This document shows, piece after piece, positions 11,671-24,439 of a DNA stretch of 64,000 nt; position 1 is the stretch's first letter, and the number at the start of each line of letters is the position of its first letter. The translations under genes and the position numbers were made by a program. The stretch is from Acorus gramineus (taxonomy: Eukaryota; Streptophyta; Magnoliopsida; Acorales; Acoraceae), in contig CM060850.1 in assembly GCA_030737835.1 (NCBI GenBank), positions 4,470,015 through 4,534,014 of the forward strand. The letters run 5' to 3'. The notes beneath the pieces were generated by a model, which was given only the letters and a program-made list of their open reading frames with translations, did not search any database and had not been told where the DNA came from.

Positions 11671-12594
11671 ACTAGCATGAAATGTATTATCATACTAGTT
11701 TGGAGAAATATCAAAGAATTGAGAATAAATTGTTCTAATTTTATATGATAAATTTTTTATCAATTTGTTTATATTTTTATTTGTTAAAATTAAAACAAAA
11801 GACTGAGGTAAATGTTATTTCATCATTTAGATAAAATAAAAAATCTCTATTTTTATTTTAAAAATGGGACAATTATATGCACTTTATCCTTATTATTTTT
11901 TTATACTAAACGAGATAAGCTGTCATCCCTCTCACTTCTTATTTCCACAATTACTCTTTATCCCTTCACTTATTCATGTGCCAAACTGGCCCTTGATGTG
12001 TACTAAAAAGAATATAAAAAGCGTGTGAATTACAAACTAGGTTGCACGTATCATTTTCCCATGATAAAAAAATGATGATACATTAAGTTTTACAGCCCAT
12101 TTTACAGTTTTATATATTTTGATAGTGCAATATATACATTACACTATTAAAGTGTATGAGATTCTATCATAATGCATGGAATAAAAAAATTATTTTTTTA
12201 AAAAAAAATATATATTATTGTATCTTTGTACATATTTTATTTCGTATAACCATCTATATTTTAATTGAAGAATATATAATTTAAATAAAAAAAAACATCG
12301 TGGACTGTAAATGAAACTTTGAAATGGGACATATCATGTATCTTTCGTGACAAGATGAAGTCAGAATTTTAAATCACTAATGGGCCTAAGGCTAAGAGCC
12401 CAGGCCTACAATAAACGCTGGTGTTTCAGTCACGCTTCAATGCCGACGGGTCTAGTGCGTAGTGTTGGTTAGCGAGGAACTTTAAACACACGGGCAATGT
12501 GGATATGAAAATGATAGCAAAGTCATTTTACGATCACACGTTTTGAGACTTTTTAAAGTATGCATATGTCTAATAAATTACGTGTTTTTATAAA

Positions 12595-12614
12595 ATATAT
12601 ATATATATATATAT
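12595..12614. repeat. (AT)n microsatellite, unit 1
   Basis: About ten AT repeats. The matching tract in unit 2 (28850-28902) is about 26 repeats, so it is a length-variable marker between the units. Confidence 0.9.
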
Positions 12615-12676
12615 TTCAATAAAGTAAATACATATTATGGGAAGATAAATTAACGAATTTCATTCAACCATATCAT

Positions 12677-12691
12677 TTTCATATGGTATTG
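12677..12691. other. tandem duplication junction with filler
   Basis: 15 bp that belong to neither unit separate the end of unit 1 (12676) from the start of unit 2 (12692). The filler together with the next bases reads atatggtattgca, identical to 12718-12730 just inside unit 2, which suggests templated repair synthesis at the junction. Confidence 0.6.
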
Positions 12692-12933
12692 CAGTGAATG
12701 AATGTAGCTAACGAGATATATGGTATTGCATTTATTACTATAAAAAGGATTGTATGTGCGCTTAAATACAATAGAAGCATTGTGATAAATAATAATAATA
12801 ATAATAATAATAAAATCTCAAAACCTCTCTCTTATTTTTTGTGAGTCTAGTAATCTTCAAAGGAGAGAGGTATCACTTGAAAAAACATTTGAATGAACCC
12901 TTACCATTATTAGAGATTAAGGTGTGAAATGTA

Positions 12934-13050
12934 GGGATGGCAGTGAGACAGATTAAATAGGAAATCTACCCGACCCAACCCTATTGAAACGGGCTTGATC
13001 TGCTAAATGTCGAATCTAAACCCGTTTCAACCCGCCCCGTTGCCATCCTT
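12934..13050. mobile_element. small TIR element, unit 2 copy
   Basis: Runs from gggatggca to tgccatcc, an inverted pair, with flanking gtgaaat words on both sides. Better preserved than the unit-1 copy at 2249. Confidence 0.4.
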
Positions 13051-13542
13051 AGTGAAATATGCTGCCTTAAAGTTGATTCAAGTACTGAAAGAGAATGGCT
13101 ATATATATATATATAGTGGTTTTCTAATAATGTAATTGATTTTAGTTTTGGCCATGTTCCCTTATTTTGCTTGTTCTGATTTATTTGTACTGGGTAGTTT
13201 TATTATCTATCTTCATGGAGGGACCAAAATTTGTTACAGAATTTGGATAACTCTAACCTTCGATTCCAAAAACAAAAAAATCCATGCCATTAAAAAAGGA
13301 TGCAGAAATTCACTAACCAATCTCGGCCAAAGATATGTGTGCATTGTAAAACAAATTAATAAAGCATATTAATTACGATGCATTTAAAACACATCCATAT
13401 CAACTTTAATTTTTAAAATCACTTCAAGATCAGTTACAGAATTCTATTGTGATCGAGATCATACCTAGCTCTGATGAACCATAGCTTAAATCATTACATG
13501 GTTGATATCTGAAGATTTGACTAATGAAGCCTCTCCAGATGA

Positions 13543-13990
13543 ACTACAAGAAAAATATTTTTTAGCCATAAAGTTTTAATCTGGAAAACTAATTTCCTTG
13601 GTAATAATAAATGTATACCGACGAAATTTACTTTTTATAGGTAAAGATGGGAATAAATATGTATTTATTTAGTTTTTAATTTTTAATCATGTATTACCAA
13701 CGAAATTATTTTGTTGGCAACTATATGACTCCAAAGCAAAATTCCTTGGTAAACGTCACATAAATAAAAAAATATCACTTTTACCGAGGGACATTTTCTT
13801 GACAAAGGTTCTAAGCAAAAACAATTGTTACATACTTATTATCGACAAAATTCATTTTTTCGGTAATTACATGCAGTCATTACATGAATTTTATCAAGTA
13901 AATTTTTCCTTGGTAAAGTTTTTTTACCCAACATATCAGCCAGTCCAATATACGAATTAATTCCTTGATAAATATTTGTATTTGATTTTT
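13543..13990 (+). mobile_element. CACTA-type terminal relic, unit 2
   Basis: Same relic as at 2859: actacaagaaaaat start, ttccttggtaa subterminal words, no transposase. Confidence 0.5.
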
Positions 13991-14474
13991 TATTTTATAT
14001 GTTACTATGGTTGAAAATCGGAACAATGGAAGAAGACAGAACCAGTGCTAGTGCTTCAAAAATCAAAGAAGTTAAATGTTTCGAGACAGACTTTTCCCGT
14101 TCCCCAAGAACCGCGAGTACACAAGGTCCTTATAATAAAAATAAAAATAAAAATAGAAATTTCTAAAGTAAATTTCCGTTTACTTTAGAAATCTATAATA
14201 AAAGTTTTTTATAAAGAGGTCCTCATAATAAAAATAGAAAATAGTTTAATGGGCTTTTAACTTTTTGTGGGCTTTTATGTAATCCACAAACAATAATAGG
14301 ATTATTGAACCTAAACAATAATAAGCATCAAACTTTATGGGTTGATAAAACATACTACTCATTAATAAAAATATTATATAACCCAATTATATAAGTGCCC
14401 ACTTGATCGGATCATACAAAAGAAATAATTACTTCTACCTAACTTTCAAATTGAAATAATCACATACCTACGTG

Positions 14475-15933
14475 CATGATAACAACCCATATTCCACCAT
14501 AACTAACTAACTATCTCCGAAATTACGGAATTGCCATAACCAAGTCAATCTCATCCATACCGGCCATTAATTATTCCATTCATGCATGACCCTTATAATA
14601 ATTGATTTAATTTGATTAAATAAAAAACAAATCCTCTTAATATTCATACAGCAGATAAAATTAAAAAATCAAACCTATCATACTCCGGTTCGTTAAAACA
14701 AATATATCTGAGTACCATAAATTTCATATTAATCTCATTAACGAACAGTTTTATATGCATAAAAATTCCTCAAAATAAATTCTGAAAATTGAAAAATGAA
14801 ATGAGAATACTTTCAAAATATCATAATGATCATCAAGCATACATGATCTAAACATAAATCATATATATGATCTAATTTAATTTCACCGTTCATAAAATAG
14901 ATCATTAAAACATCATTAGATACATGATCTAAATTTAATTTTACGGTAAAAGACATCTAAGTCCCTACAAACATGAGAAAATCCATATAAGTCCCTACTA
15001 AAATTGGAACAGACGTACGAGTCCCTAAAAACTCAGAAAAAATTCAATTATCATCCCTGAGTTAAATTTCCATCCAAATTTAACAGAATATTCCTAGAAT
15101 ATTCCATCACATATAATTGTATAGACATTGAAGTCCTTATTAACAATCATAAAGACAAATTAGTCCCTGCAAAATACAAAATTGTCGCTGAAAGACTTTT
15201 ACATTAAATTGTGTACACATTGCTGTAGATACCGCAATTTTGACCGTTAAAAAATCAGAGATTTACTTCAAGTGATACTTAGAAATAACCACAATTGGAC
15301 ATCTAAAAGAAAACATCTTTAAAAGGAACAAACGAAACCCTGGCCACAACACTTTGAAAAATAAAAGACCGGAGAGGGGGAGGCTAGTTGAAAATAACTA
15401 TAGCTTTTTTTTCTATTTGAAAACGAGTTTGGGAAATTCAGCTTCCTACAAATTCAAAAGCACCCCAAACCCGTTTCAAACGGGGCCTCCGAGAAAGTGA
15501 GGTTTGTCCTAACATTCAAGATCTACAAGAATGGATTGCATGTGAAGGAGATTGTTAACCCAATCCAACTGTGTTGGTGTTAACGGTGAGCCATCGTTGT
15601 CATTGAAAAGAAAATTGGGGATTTAATAACGAACTCACCTGCTTTTAAAATGTCCTAGAAAAAATTTATTATACTCCTGACATTCCGTAATAGTGTGAAA
15701 TTTATCTGAAAGTAGGTTCTTATAGTTCCATGATAAATGATGAATTCCTTCAATCACTTGCTTCCTGTCATGCATCTACCATCTTATGAAGTGATTCCAA
15801 CATAATTTGAACTTTCAGATTGTTGAATATGCTCTTGTTTGCTGTGGAGGATCAATAATGAATAGGCCATGTCCCATAATCACTTTATCTACAAAACATG
15901 ATTCTGAATTTGGTAGTTTTGAGAGCTTAAATT
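14475..15933. other. block present in unit 2 only, downstream of copy B
   Basis: About 1.46 kb lying between words that are close together in unit 1. AT-rich, with several agtccct / gatctaaa words and a GC-richer part (about 15330-15620). I recognise no protein or transposon terminus. Because unit 1 has a 171-bp local duplication at the same spot, a deletion or replacement in unit 1 is more likely than an insertion here. Confidence 0.6.
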
Positions 15934-15977
15934 TGGAGGTTTTAAAATAGTTAGGAACATATCTTCCCATGATTTTA

Positions 15978-16028
15978 AAACTGTGTAGGACAGATTTACT
16001 AGTATGGTAGTTCTGTCCTACACAATTT
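15978..16028. other. perfect-stem hairpin downstream of ATPase copy B
   Basis: Same 15-of-16 pair stem and 19-nt loop as at 4004-4054. Confidence 0.6.
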
Positions 16029-17016
16029 CTATGACTTTGTTTATCTACTTGGATAATTTTTCAGAGGGTCCTTGTGTAGTTTTTTTTTCTCTCCCTCTCC
16101 AATTTCTACACATATATTCTGATGGTCTAATATTTGCTTGAATAATCAATAGAATGAGTTCAAGAGAATCGTGTCACCTCACAAGTATCAGACTAGATGT
16201 GTTGCTGTTGCTGCATTTCCTGATCATCAAGGATTTTTGTGACATTCTCTTTCTTGGCACTCTACTTTTGCTGAACCATTATGTCTTCTCCTTTGTCCTT
16301 TTTTTTTTTTGACAAAAGAACATGCCAAATTGTCAAGTTATGAAGAATCACTCATATCATTCTTTCAATTGCTATTTTTTAAAAATATGCAGCTATATAT
16401 AGCAAACTTCTCATGAGGATTACCTTCTCATTTCTAAATACGTTGAACAAGTATTATCAACGGTCAATGCCTAGTAGGGTCAATGCCTAATAGGGACAAA
16501 TACATCTAATGTTTATTGCTTTAATTTCAAGTTTCAACACACGATGGGGAACTTGTGTTCATATATCTCTATCTACATCAAGACGTCTTTCACTCTGCAT
16601 TCAAGGATTATGTAGGTCTTCTCTGCTGTCAATGAGATGTTTTATGGAGGTCTCATGATTATGTAGTAAGTAATGAGTAAACATCACTCGGATAATGAAT
16701 ACCAAATCACTCAAGACAATTACAATTAAACCCATCTTGCATCATGATTAATCAAAATCTGACTAGCATAGAAGCAATTCTAACTACACCTTGAATTGAA
16801 TTGAACTATTTCCCTCAAAAAAAAATATATAAAAATAAAATAAAATTACACCTTGAATTGCATATATGAGATGACATAAAATCCCTTATGTAACAATAAA
16901 AGCACATGACAAGCAGATATATGTTCATGGAATAGAACTGGAACACCTAAATAAAGAATACACCTAAACAAAGAATTAAAAAATCCAATGTGACAGAGGA
17001 GATATGAATGTCTAAT

Positions 17017-20000
17017 CTAATGATGTTTCAATAACCCAAACAATGGTCCATCCGCAACAGGCACGCACTTGGCAATCCATCCAATCGGCCATGACACCAT
17101 CCCGATCCCGATGCAAGCCGCCCATTGCACCCAATTCAACCTCTCTGTGTCGGCGAACCTCCTCAAGAACTCCACCATCACCACTTGAAGGACAATCGTG
17201 ATTCCGATGATAGCAATGAATAAACGGTTCTTGTGGATTCCCTCGAACACGTTCTTCTTCTCCAACTTCCTCGAATTGAACTCGTTGAACACCTGACACA
17301 GCACGAATGCGTTGAATATCAACGTCTTCTTCACCCTATCGTCCACTCCAAATATGGAACTCCCCTTGAACTGAAGCGCCAGTAGGACCGCAATTTGATA
17401 TAGCGCTTGCGGGACGAGGTTCCTATACATGATGTTGGTCACTAGTGGCTCAGTGCGACCCACTGGTGGCTTCTTCATTAGATCCCTTGTAGGCTTTTCA
17501 GTAGCCAATGCTAAAGCTCCCAAGGTGTCCATGATCAAATTCACCCACAACATCTGGACCGGTGTTAGCGGAACTTCACCGGATGAGATCGCCGCAATGA
17601 CATTTATGGTCAATGCAGAGACATTCACTGTCAGCTGAAACTGGATGAATTTTTGGATGTTGGTGTAGACGCACCTTCCCCACTGCAAGACCGTGACGAC
17701 GGAAGTGAAATTATCATCCAAAATCACAATGTCGGAGCTCTCCTTCGCAACTTCAGTTCCTTGGATTCCCATGGAGAGGCCAATGTCAGCTTCCTTTAAG
17801 GCGGGCGCATCATTCGTGCCATCCCCCGTGACAGCCACGACATCACCTTTTTGTTTCAAGCATTGCACCATCAATAATTTATCTAAAGGAGAGGACCTCG
17901 CCATCACCCTGATTTCGTCAACAACTTCCATCCGCTCCTCCAATGTGTAGTTCCTAAAATCCTTGCCTTCAATCACAGCTACACCCGAGCTGTGTTTCTG
18001 ATCAAGAATGCCACATTCGAACGCAATGGCTCTTGCAGTGAACACATTGTCTCCGGTGACCATTTTAACATCAACCCCGGCTTCTTTGCAATCTTGGACT
18101 GCTTTTCGCACCCCTGGCCGACATGGGTCTTTAAGGCCAACGATCCCCAACAACGTTAAATCTTCATCTCTGATCTTCCGCACTCTGCCCCCCTCATCGA
18201 ACTCAGTGTCCTCGTCCGAGACCCTCCTTTGAGCGAAAGCAATGCATCTAAGACTATCTTGCGCCATGCCTTCGATGATCTCTTCAAACTTCGATCGACG
18301 ATCTCTATCCATGGATTTCTTCATCCCCTCGCAATCAAAGCAATGTGAACAAGCTGCCAATACAATCTCAGCTGCTCCTTTCCAGTGCACATCCATCATG
18401 TTAGTTGTGTTATCCTTCACTAACACTCCGCTTCGCTTCTTCTCCGAATTGAAGGCCTCAACATGAACCAACGCGCAACTCGATTTTATCTCCTCCATGT
18501 CAATCCCCAAATCTTTCACAGCCCAAGAGAGTATCGCCTTCTCCGTCGGGCTGCCAGAGATTTCAGGTTCCGCCAATGGGTCCGCCTTATAAACAGTGCC
18601 CGTCGTGTTAAGGACGACACCACTACGAAGCAATTCGACGACATTGCGAGGGACGCCCAAACTAGTATTCGGAGATTCGTCACCGATTATGAACTGGACG
18701 ACCGTCATTTGATTCATCGTTAGAGTGCCCGTCTTGTCGGTGCAGATGGTTGTGGCGGAGCCCATGGTCTCGCAGGCGGAGAGCTTCCTGACCATGGCTT
18801 GGTCGGCCATCATGCGCTTCATGGAGTAGGCAAGGGTGAGGGTGACAGCCAAGGGAAGGCCCTCCGGGATGGCCACCACTATGATGGTCACCGCGGCAGA
18901 GAAGATCTTCACCATTGAATTTATGATTTGGTTGGTTGAGGTCTTGCTTCCATGGAACTCTTGGTTACCATCATCATCTTGTGTGTTCCCCGTGAAGTAG
19001 CGAATCATTAGAACCACAAGAACAACAGCTGCTACACTCAGTCCAACCTAATTAGTACATGAAAAACGATAAACTATTAGGAGTTCCATATGAATAATAT
19101 TGCATCTATATCAAGCAATGCGAACTGTTTTCATTGCAGTATAGACTAATTGATCTGATAGATGAAATGAAATACAAGTAGAAGATATTACTCACAAGAA
19201 ATTTGAAACTTAAAAATTTTCTTAAAAAAAAAAAAAACAGAATTTTAAAACCATTACAATGTGACAGGTGAAGCCAAGTGGATCTAAATGGAAAATAATA
19301 TACTGAGCCACTTGTACAGCCTCATACATAGTCAATACCGTTTTTTATTTTAAATCACACACTCACCCGTTGAAGAGCATAGTGTTATACGAGATGAAAT
19401 ATATATTAAGATACAATCATGCAATAGTTTTGAAAAAATAAAAAAATTTACTCAATGATATGATAAAACCTCATATATTATTATAGCATATTATATATTG
19501 TGATATCATAATGTATGGGACATCAGATGAAGCTACAAAACGGACTAAGTGTATCAATACAACTGGCCCGGGTGTTCCAGCAAATTGAGAATGATAATTG
19601 TTTGGAATATTTAAGAATAAACGTAGAAATGGAGAATTCTAGACACAATTTTTTTTTAGTGTTTTAACAAAATGAGAATAAGAATGAATGTCAAACACGA
19701 CCTTAATCTCTAATCCATTTTTTCCACCGTGTGTTTAAACATGCTTAAATAGTATATGATTCCCCTGTTTCCTATCTCAAATAATAGGATGCTCAAACAA
19801 GCATGAATTAACTCAAGAAACCCAAACCCGGCATACCTTCTGAATCGCCGACGTCAAACCCTCGAGCCGCTCCTGCAGGGGGGTCTTCTCGCCAGCGCTG
19901 CCCAATCCTGCCAACGACCCCATCATCTCCCCCCACGTGGTGTTCGATCCGACGGCGGTGACCACCATCTTCCCATACCCATCCACCACCTTTGCCCCCG

Positions 20001-20962
20001 ACATCAAAAACGGCATCCCTTCCCCATCAATGTCCACGTGATCACTCTCACCTGTCATTAAATATGTCAGTTACATGAAGAAGAAAAATCTAGCTTCCTA
20101 TACATTTATTGAAATAATAAATCTTAAAATCTTAATTCTATTTTTCACGTCACTATAATATATCACTTGATTGTCCAAATTAGTGTTCATATTCACCTGT
20201 CATGCTCGACTCATCCACCTTCAACGCGTAGCCTTCCAAGAACAACCCATCCGCCGGCACCTGGTCCCCGATCTTCAACCACACCACGTCCCCAACCACC
20301 AGGTCGAACACCGACACTTCCCTCCTCCGCCCCCCTCGCATGACGTCCACGGAAACGTCATTGTACTTCTCTGACAGCCTCTCGAACTGCTTCGACTGCC
20401 GGAAGTTGCTCACCGCCGTCACCGCCACGACGAGGAAGACGGCCACCAGAATGCTTCCGCCGTCGTACCACCCCTCCCGGAGGCCGTGCTGCTTCACGCC
20501 GAAGGCCAGCGACACGATCGCGCACGCCAACAGAAGGATCAGAATCTTGTCGTTGATGGCCTCCAACGCGAAGCGGAGGAATCCCTTCGAGGGGGGCTTC
20601 TTGAGCGCGTTCCGCCCGAACGCGTCGGACCGAGCGCGGACGTCCGCGTCGGATCCGTTAATGCCCCGCTCAATGTGCGTGCGGAGCCCCGCGAGGACGC
20701 CGCGGACGCCTCCGCGTCGGGTGAGGTGATCCGGGTTCTTGTCCCTCACCAGGCTAGCGAGATCTGCGGCGGAGAAGCCGAAGTGTTGTTGGTCGATGCG
20801 GACGTCGAGGACGGCGTATGGGTGCGTCATCGTTGTCCATGGGAGGGTGGCTAGTTTGGACATGGCGCGGCACGTTCGGATGACGGCGACGGCGACCCGC
20901 CATCGCTTGCAGAGGAGGAACCTTGATAGAGAGCCACCTTTGTTTGTTGTGAAGGTTGACAT
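17017..20962 (-). CDS. autoinhibited Ca2+-ATPase (type IIB, ACA12/13-like), tandem copy B
   Basis: Exons (minus strand) 20962-20197, 20051-19837, 19047-17017, GT-AG, 1003 residues. Same architecture as copy A: calmodulin-binding N terminus (15-40), actuator TGES at 255-258, PEGL at 388, DKTGT with Asp431, KGAAE at 550, TGDGTNDAP at 734-742, TM6 Asn830/Asp834. It differs from copy A at five residues that I counted by eye: Gly62 (Asp in A), Thr255 (Ser), Arg461 (His), Lys853 (Asn) and Asp960 (Asn). At 255, 853 and 960 copy B has the residue I expect for plant ACAs, so it looks like the more conserved copy. Expected role: calmodulin-activated, ATP-driven removal of cytosolic Ca2+, shaping calcium signals. 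Copy B keeps a much longer original upstream region and a TA-rich TATA-like tract. Confidence 0.96.
19048..19836 (-). other. intron 2 of ATPase copy B
   Basis: 789 bp, GT-AG, AT-rich. Shorter than in copy A because a segment before acaactggcccgggtg is missing. Confidence 0.85.
20052..20196 (-). other. intron 1 of ATPase copy B, flanked by an exact 11-bp direct repeat
   Basis: 145 bp, GT-AG. The donor context ATGACAG|GTGA and the acceptor context ATGACAG|GTGA are identical over 11 bp, so the Met-Thr-Gly-Glu codons are present at both intron ends. This is what an insertion with target duplication, or a short tandem duplication of an AGGT site, would leave. Confidence 0.9.
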
Positions 20963-21021
20963 GATTTGATTGAATTATAGAAAACTGTGTTGTTGTGGTT
21001 GAATCACATATTGTTGTTAAT

Positions 21022-21040
21022 CTATATATATATGTATATG
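21022..21040 (-). promoter_or_regulatory. TATA-like tract upstream of ATPase copy B
   Basis: An uninterrupted tatatatatatg tract on either strand, about 60-75 bp before the start codon at 20962. In copy A the same place has a shortened tatgtatatg. The position fits a core promoter with a short leader, but no start site can be shown. Confidence 0.35.
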
Positions 21041-21220
21041 TGCATGTTAATGGAGGACATGAAGGAACTCAAGGAAGTTTCCATGCAAATCATTTTTCAT
21101 CTATCAGGAAATGCACGTCGGTATCCATTTTCATAAACACAACACGTTTTAAAAATATTTATTTAGACGCTTATAATATTGTTTGGAGAGATTTAAGGGA
21201 GATTATAAGGGGTGTTAGAT

Positions 21221-21748
21221 AAACATGGGATTTAAATGTTAAATTGGGGACGTGTGAAGTATCTTTGTTTAAACTTCTGCTAGTCGGTGTCTTGCGGTTG
21301 CTTAGTGAACAAGTTCTTTGAATCCTACATGTGAAACCTGACCAGACGCCGAGTTCACTCGGCCTACTCAGCATTAAAATCTTATTTTATAATTATATTA
21401 GTTTATTGCGTTTGGATATGTATTATAGTGATTTTTCGTTTTTACCCTTATATTTTTTTGTAGAGTGATCAATTATCTTTACTGAATTTTAGGTTTACAT
21501 TAAGGATAAAAATAAAAATTTACATATTTTAAATAACATAATTTCATATGCATATCTGTTGTCAAAATTTTAATTTCACGGATAATATATTTTAGCAAAC
21601 TGAGCTTTCTCTAAAAAAAGGATAATATATTTTAAACAATAAAATTATAAAAATATATGATTTAATGCATATTTTAACTAATTTTTAGATAAATAAATAT
21701 TATTTTAATGAATGAGATATTATAATATATTTTTTCATTTCAAACATT
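21221..21748. other. upstream block kept by copy B and lost by copy A
   Basis: About 0.53 kb. Its right part (from about 21669) has a homologue in the older third copy (24440-24520), so it was present before the tandem duplication and its absence from unit 1 is best read as a deletion. No gene inside. Confidence 0.7.
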
Positions 21749-22386
21749 TCAGGGTATTTTAATTGCAAAACCTTCCCACAAGGTGACAGGGTCAACATTG
21801 ACTGGACAGTGGACATTTACCTGGATGCATCATTTTTTAAAAAAAAATAAAACACTGTATTTTTTTTAAAAAAATTTTATTTCACCATGGTAAACCCAAA
21901 ATATTTCTTGGAATGAAAAAAATATTTTACAAAAAATTTCATGTAGATCTCTATCAATTAGATCTAAATAATCTAATACGAGATATTAATCTAATATGTT
22001 AGAACAGATTAAATCTGTCCCTAGTGATATGATGAGATCAATATAAATTGGAATTGGAATTTAAATTTAATTTTGAAAATAAAACTTTAAATTTAAATAT
22101 AAAATTTAAAACTTTAAATTTTAAAATCAACATAACATTTAACATTTAATCCCAAAGATTAAAGACGATTCAAAATTTAAAATTTAATACTAGAGTTTAA
22201 GAACATGGAGAATAAAAAAATTAAGATTAAAGTTTATTCTATTATTCTTATTCACTCCTTCACTTAAGATAACTGTCCATTTTTTCAATTAAAACTGGTT
22301 TTGTACTAATTTTGTCATAAGAAAATAACCGAGGATGAGTTTGATATATTGGCCAAATGTTTTTCTATATAAATTCGGATGAGAAA

Positions 22387-23378
22387 TTAAACTAAGGAAT
22401 TTTTTTAAAACAATCACCCTTAATTACTTAATTACTAAATTAATCACACCTTTTAATTATTTATCAAACTAGTCACGAGATTAGGTCAAAGGTGTCATGT
22501 AAGCATTTTTTTTTTTAATTCTCACAGTCTAAAATACCAACATGTGTTTTTATCATTTTTTTTTTAAAAGGTCAATGGGATTGACGTTTTCTAAATAACA
22601 GATAATAATACGTTAATCCCAATGACGTATTACATTTTTTTCACATATGGGGTTTGACGCTTTTTTTCATAATATGACATTAATTGTAAGGGGAATTTCG
22701 ATTCATTTTGCCACCTAAATCAATAGTAAAAGCATACAAAAGAACAATCTCTCAATGAAATATCAAAGGAGACCACTTTTGAATTGGGATTTCCAATGCG
22801 TACGCCAACGTGGAGGGCTATTAATGTAGTAGGCTATCCTGAGAAGCTAATCCTTCACTGGGTCCTTCCCTGTCATCTCTCTCTCTCTCTCTGCAGCTCC
22901 TCCTCTTTTTCTATATCATAAGAGATTGAGAGAGTGAAAATGAAAAATATGCGAAAGAGCAAAATATAAACGTTAAAGCTCACTAATGTATTTTCATAGA
23001 AGAACAAATACAAAAAAAAAATAGTGTTTTAAATGGGGGTTATATGGTGCATATTATGACTGGAGCAATACAAAACCTCACTGCGAGTGGCGTTTTTAAG
23101 CTTTCAAAAATGCTCATGTAAAAAAAATGTAATGCGCCACTAGGGTTGGGCACATTATTGTATGTTCCTTAGAAAACGCCAACCCCATTGGCATTTTAAA
23201 AAAAAAATTGCCAAAACGCCACCTCCTTTGAAGTTTTAGACAAGGAGAATTAAAAAAAATTAAAAATGCTTACTTAGCATCTTTGACCGGGTCTCGTGAT
23301 TAGTTTGATAAATAATTGAAAGGTTTGATTAGTTTATTAATTAAGGTGATTATTTAAAAAAAAAAGGCCTTAAACTAA
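22387..23378. mobile_element. Mutator-like MITE 1 with 9-bp target duplication
   Basis: Element 22396-23369 (974 bp), flanked by ttaaactaa at 22387-22395 and 23370-23378. The ends are imperfect inverted repeats of about 275 bp (about 22396-22680 against 23095-23369), sharing words such as tttatcaaactartcacgag and gcgttttct. The older third copy shows the unoccupied site (25128-25136). A 9-bp duplication with long inverted repeats points to the Mutator superfamily. There is no transposase. The interior (about 22760-22930) is GC-richer with a (CT)n run. Confidence 0.8.
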
Positions 23379-23433
23379 TGCTTATGTACCACATTCTTCA
23401 TTTTTCTTTTTGTTTTTTAAGATGGAACATCAT

Positions 23434-24284
23434 ACGTACAAAGGGTTGGGAACCTCTGTTTTACAATAACAGAGGTTCTTTGTTTCCACCATTCAAGAGT
23501 CGACACGTGGCCTTGGCAATCACATGAGATGGAGCTGACGCACGTGTTCACTTAACAGACCTAATCTCTGTTTTCGTCCGTTTGCTTCCGTTAGGTCATC
23601 CAAGACACATCTCTCACATTCACTTCTCCTCTTACCTCCTCCAAATACCCTAGACATAAATCATAAAATTTATAAAGCATGAACCCCAACCAAGATAATA
23701 CAACTAATCCCCAAAAAAATGTCTAGATTGCAAATCATAATAAACTTTGACACCCTCTTAGGCATTACAACAAACATGTGCCATGCACTCTCATGAGCAA
23801 ATCTTCAACAAACAAAGACAAAATGTGTAATATCAAAGAATCAAACTACTCAACCTTTACAAGCGATACAAAGCAACAACAAATAAAAAATCCTCTTCTT
23901 TCGAGCTCCAACTTTCAAACCTATCCTTACCGTCCGATCGAAGGGGGCTAGGGTATTTCGAGTGTTCTTCAACCCGGGGCTGTCGGCGGTGTCCAACTCT
24001 GCGTCGTCGTCTTCGAACGGGGTCAATGTGAGAGATGGATTTGAAGAGATGGAGGAGGGGTTGGCTAGGGTATTTGGAGGAGGTAAGAGAAGAAGTGAAT
24101 GTGAGAGATGGGTCTTGGACGACCTAACGGAAGCAAACGGACGAAAACAGAGATTGGGTCTGTTAAGTGAACACGTGCGTCTGCTCCATCTCACGTGATT
24201 GCCAAGGCCACGCGTCGGCTCTTGAATGGTGGAAACAGAGAACCTCTGTTATCGTAAAACAGAGGTTCCCAACCCACGTACGAA
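23434..24284. mobile_element. Mutator-like MITE 2 with 211-bp inverted repeats
   Basis: Element 23443-24275 (833 bp). The terminal inverted repeats 23443-23653 and 24065-24275 are highly similar over 211 bp, starting gggttgggaacctctg. Target duplication acgtacaaa (23434-23442) / acgtacgaa (24276-24284), 8 of 9 matching. The empty site survives at 25192-25200 in the third copy. Each terminal repeat contains its own small palindrome around aacctctgtt...aacagaggtt. The 411-bp interior includes a GC-rich stretch (about 23935-24040) with an open frame on both strands that I do not recognise. It could be a captured gene fragment. Confidence 0.85.
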
Positions 24285-24439
24285 GGCATGGTTGGTTGCT
24301 TGGGGGTGTCAACAGAGTCTGACACACGGTAATGGGTCAACATTTTTTCTTATAAAAATATAATACGTTATTGCATAATAAAGACAAAACAGACTTGGGA
24401 AAATAATAATGTTAATGAGAATGTAATAGATAAACATGG

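Larger units (their letters stand above)
2006..12676. repeat. tandem segmental duplication, unit 1
   Basis: About 10.7 kb that recurs in the same orientation starting at 12692. Colinear landmarks include the start word cagtgaatgaatgtagct (2006 and 12692), the CACTA-like relic (2857 and 13541), the entire Ca2+-ATPase gene, the upstream region, and the end word attcaaccatatcat (ending 12676 and 28964). Unit 1 lacks three blocks present in unit 2 (equivalents of 14475-15933, 21221-21748 and 23101-27258). It has its own local changes: a 171-bp duplication at 3484-3958, an expanded minisatellite at 9345-9740, and about 0.12 kb extra in ATPase intron 2. Confidence 0.95.

Noticed and set aside
13136-13372. 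78-codon open frame in unit 2
   Set aside because: The matching sequence in unit 1 (about 2452-2685) has a one-base length difference in an A-run that shifts the frame. No domain.
23850-24194. 114-codon minus-strand frame inside MITE 2
   Set aside because: Starts inside the terminal inverted repeat and has no recognisable domain. Kept only as a possible captured fragment, not a gene.
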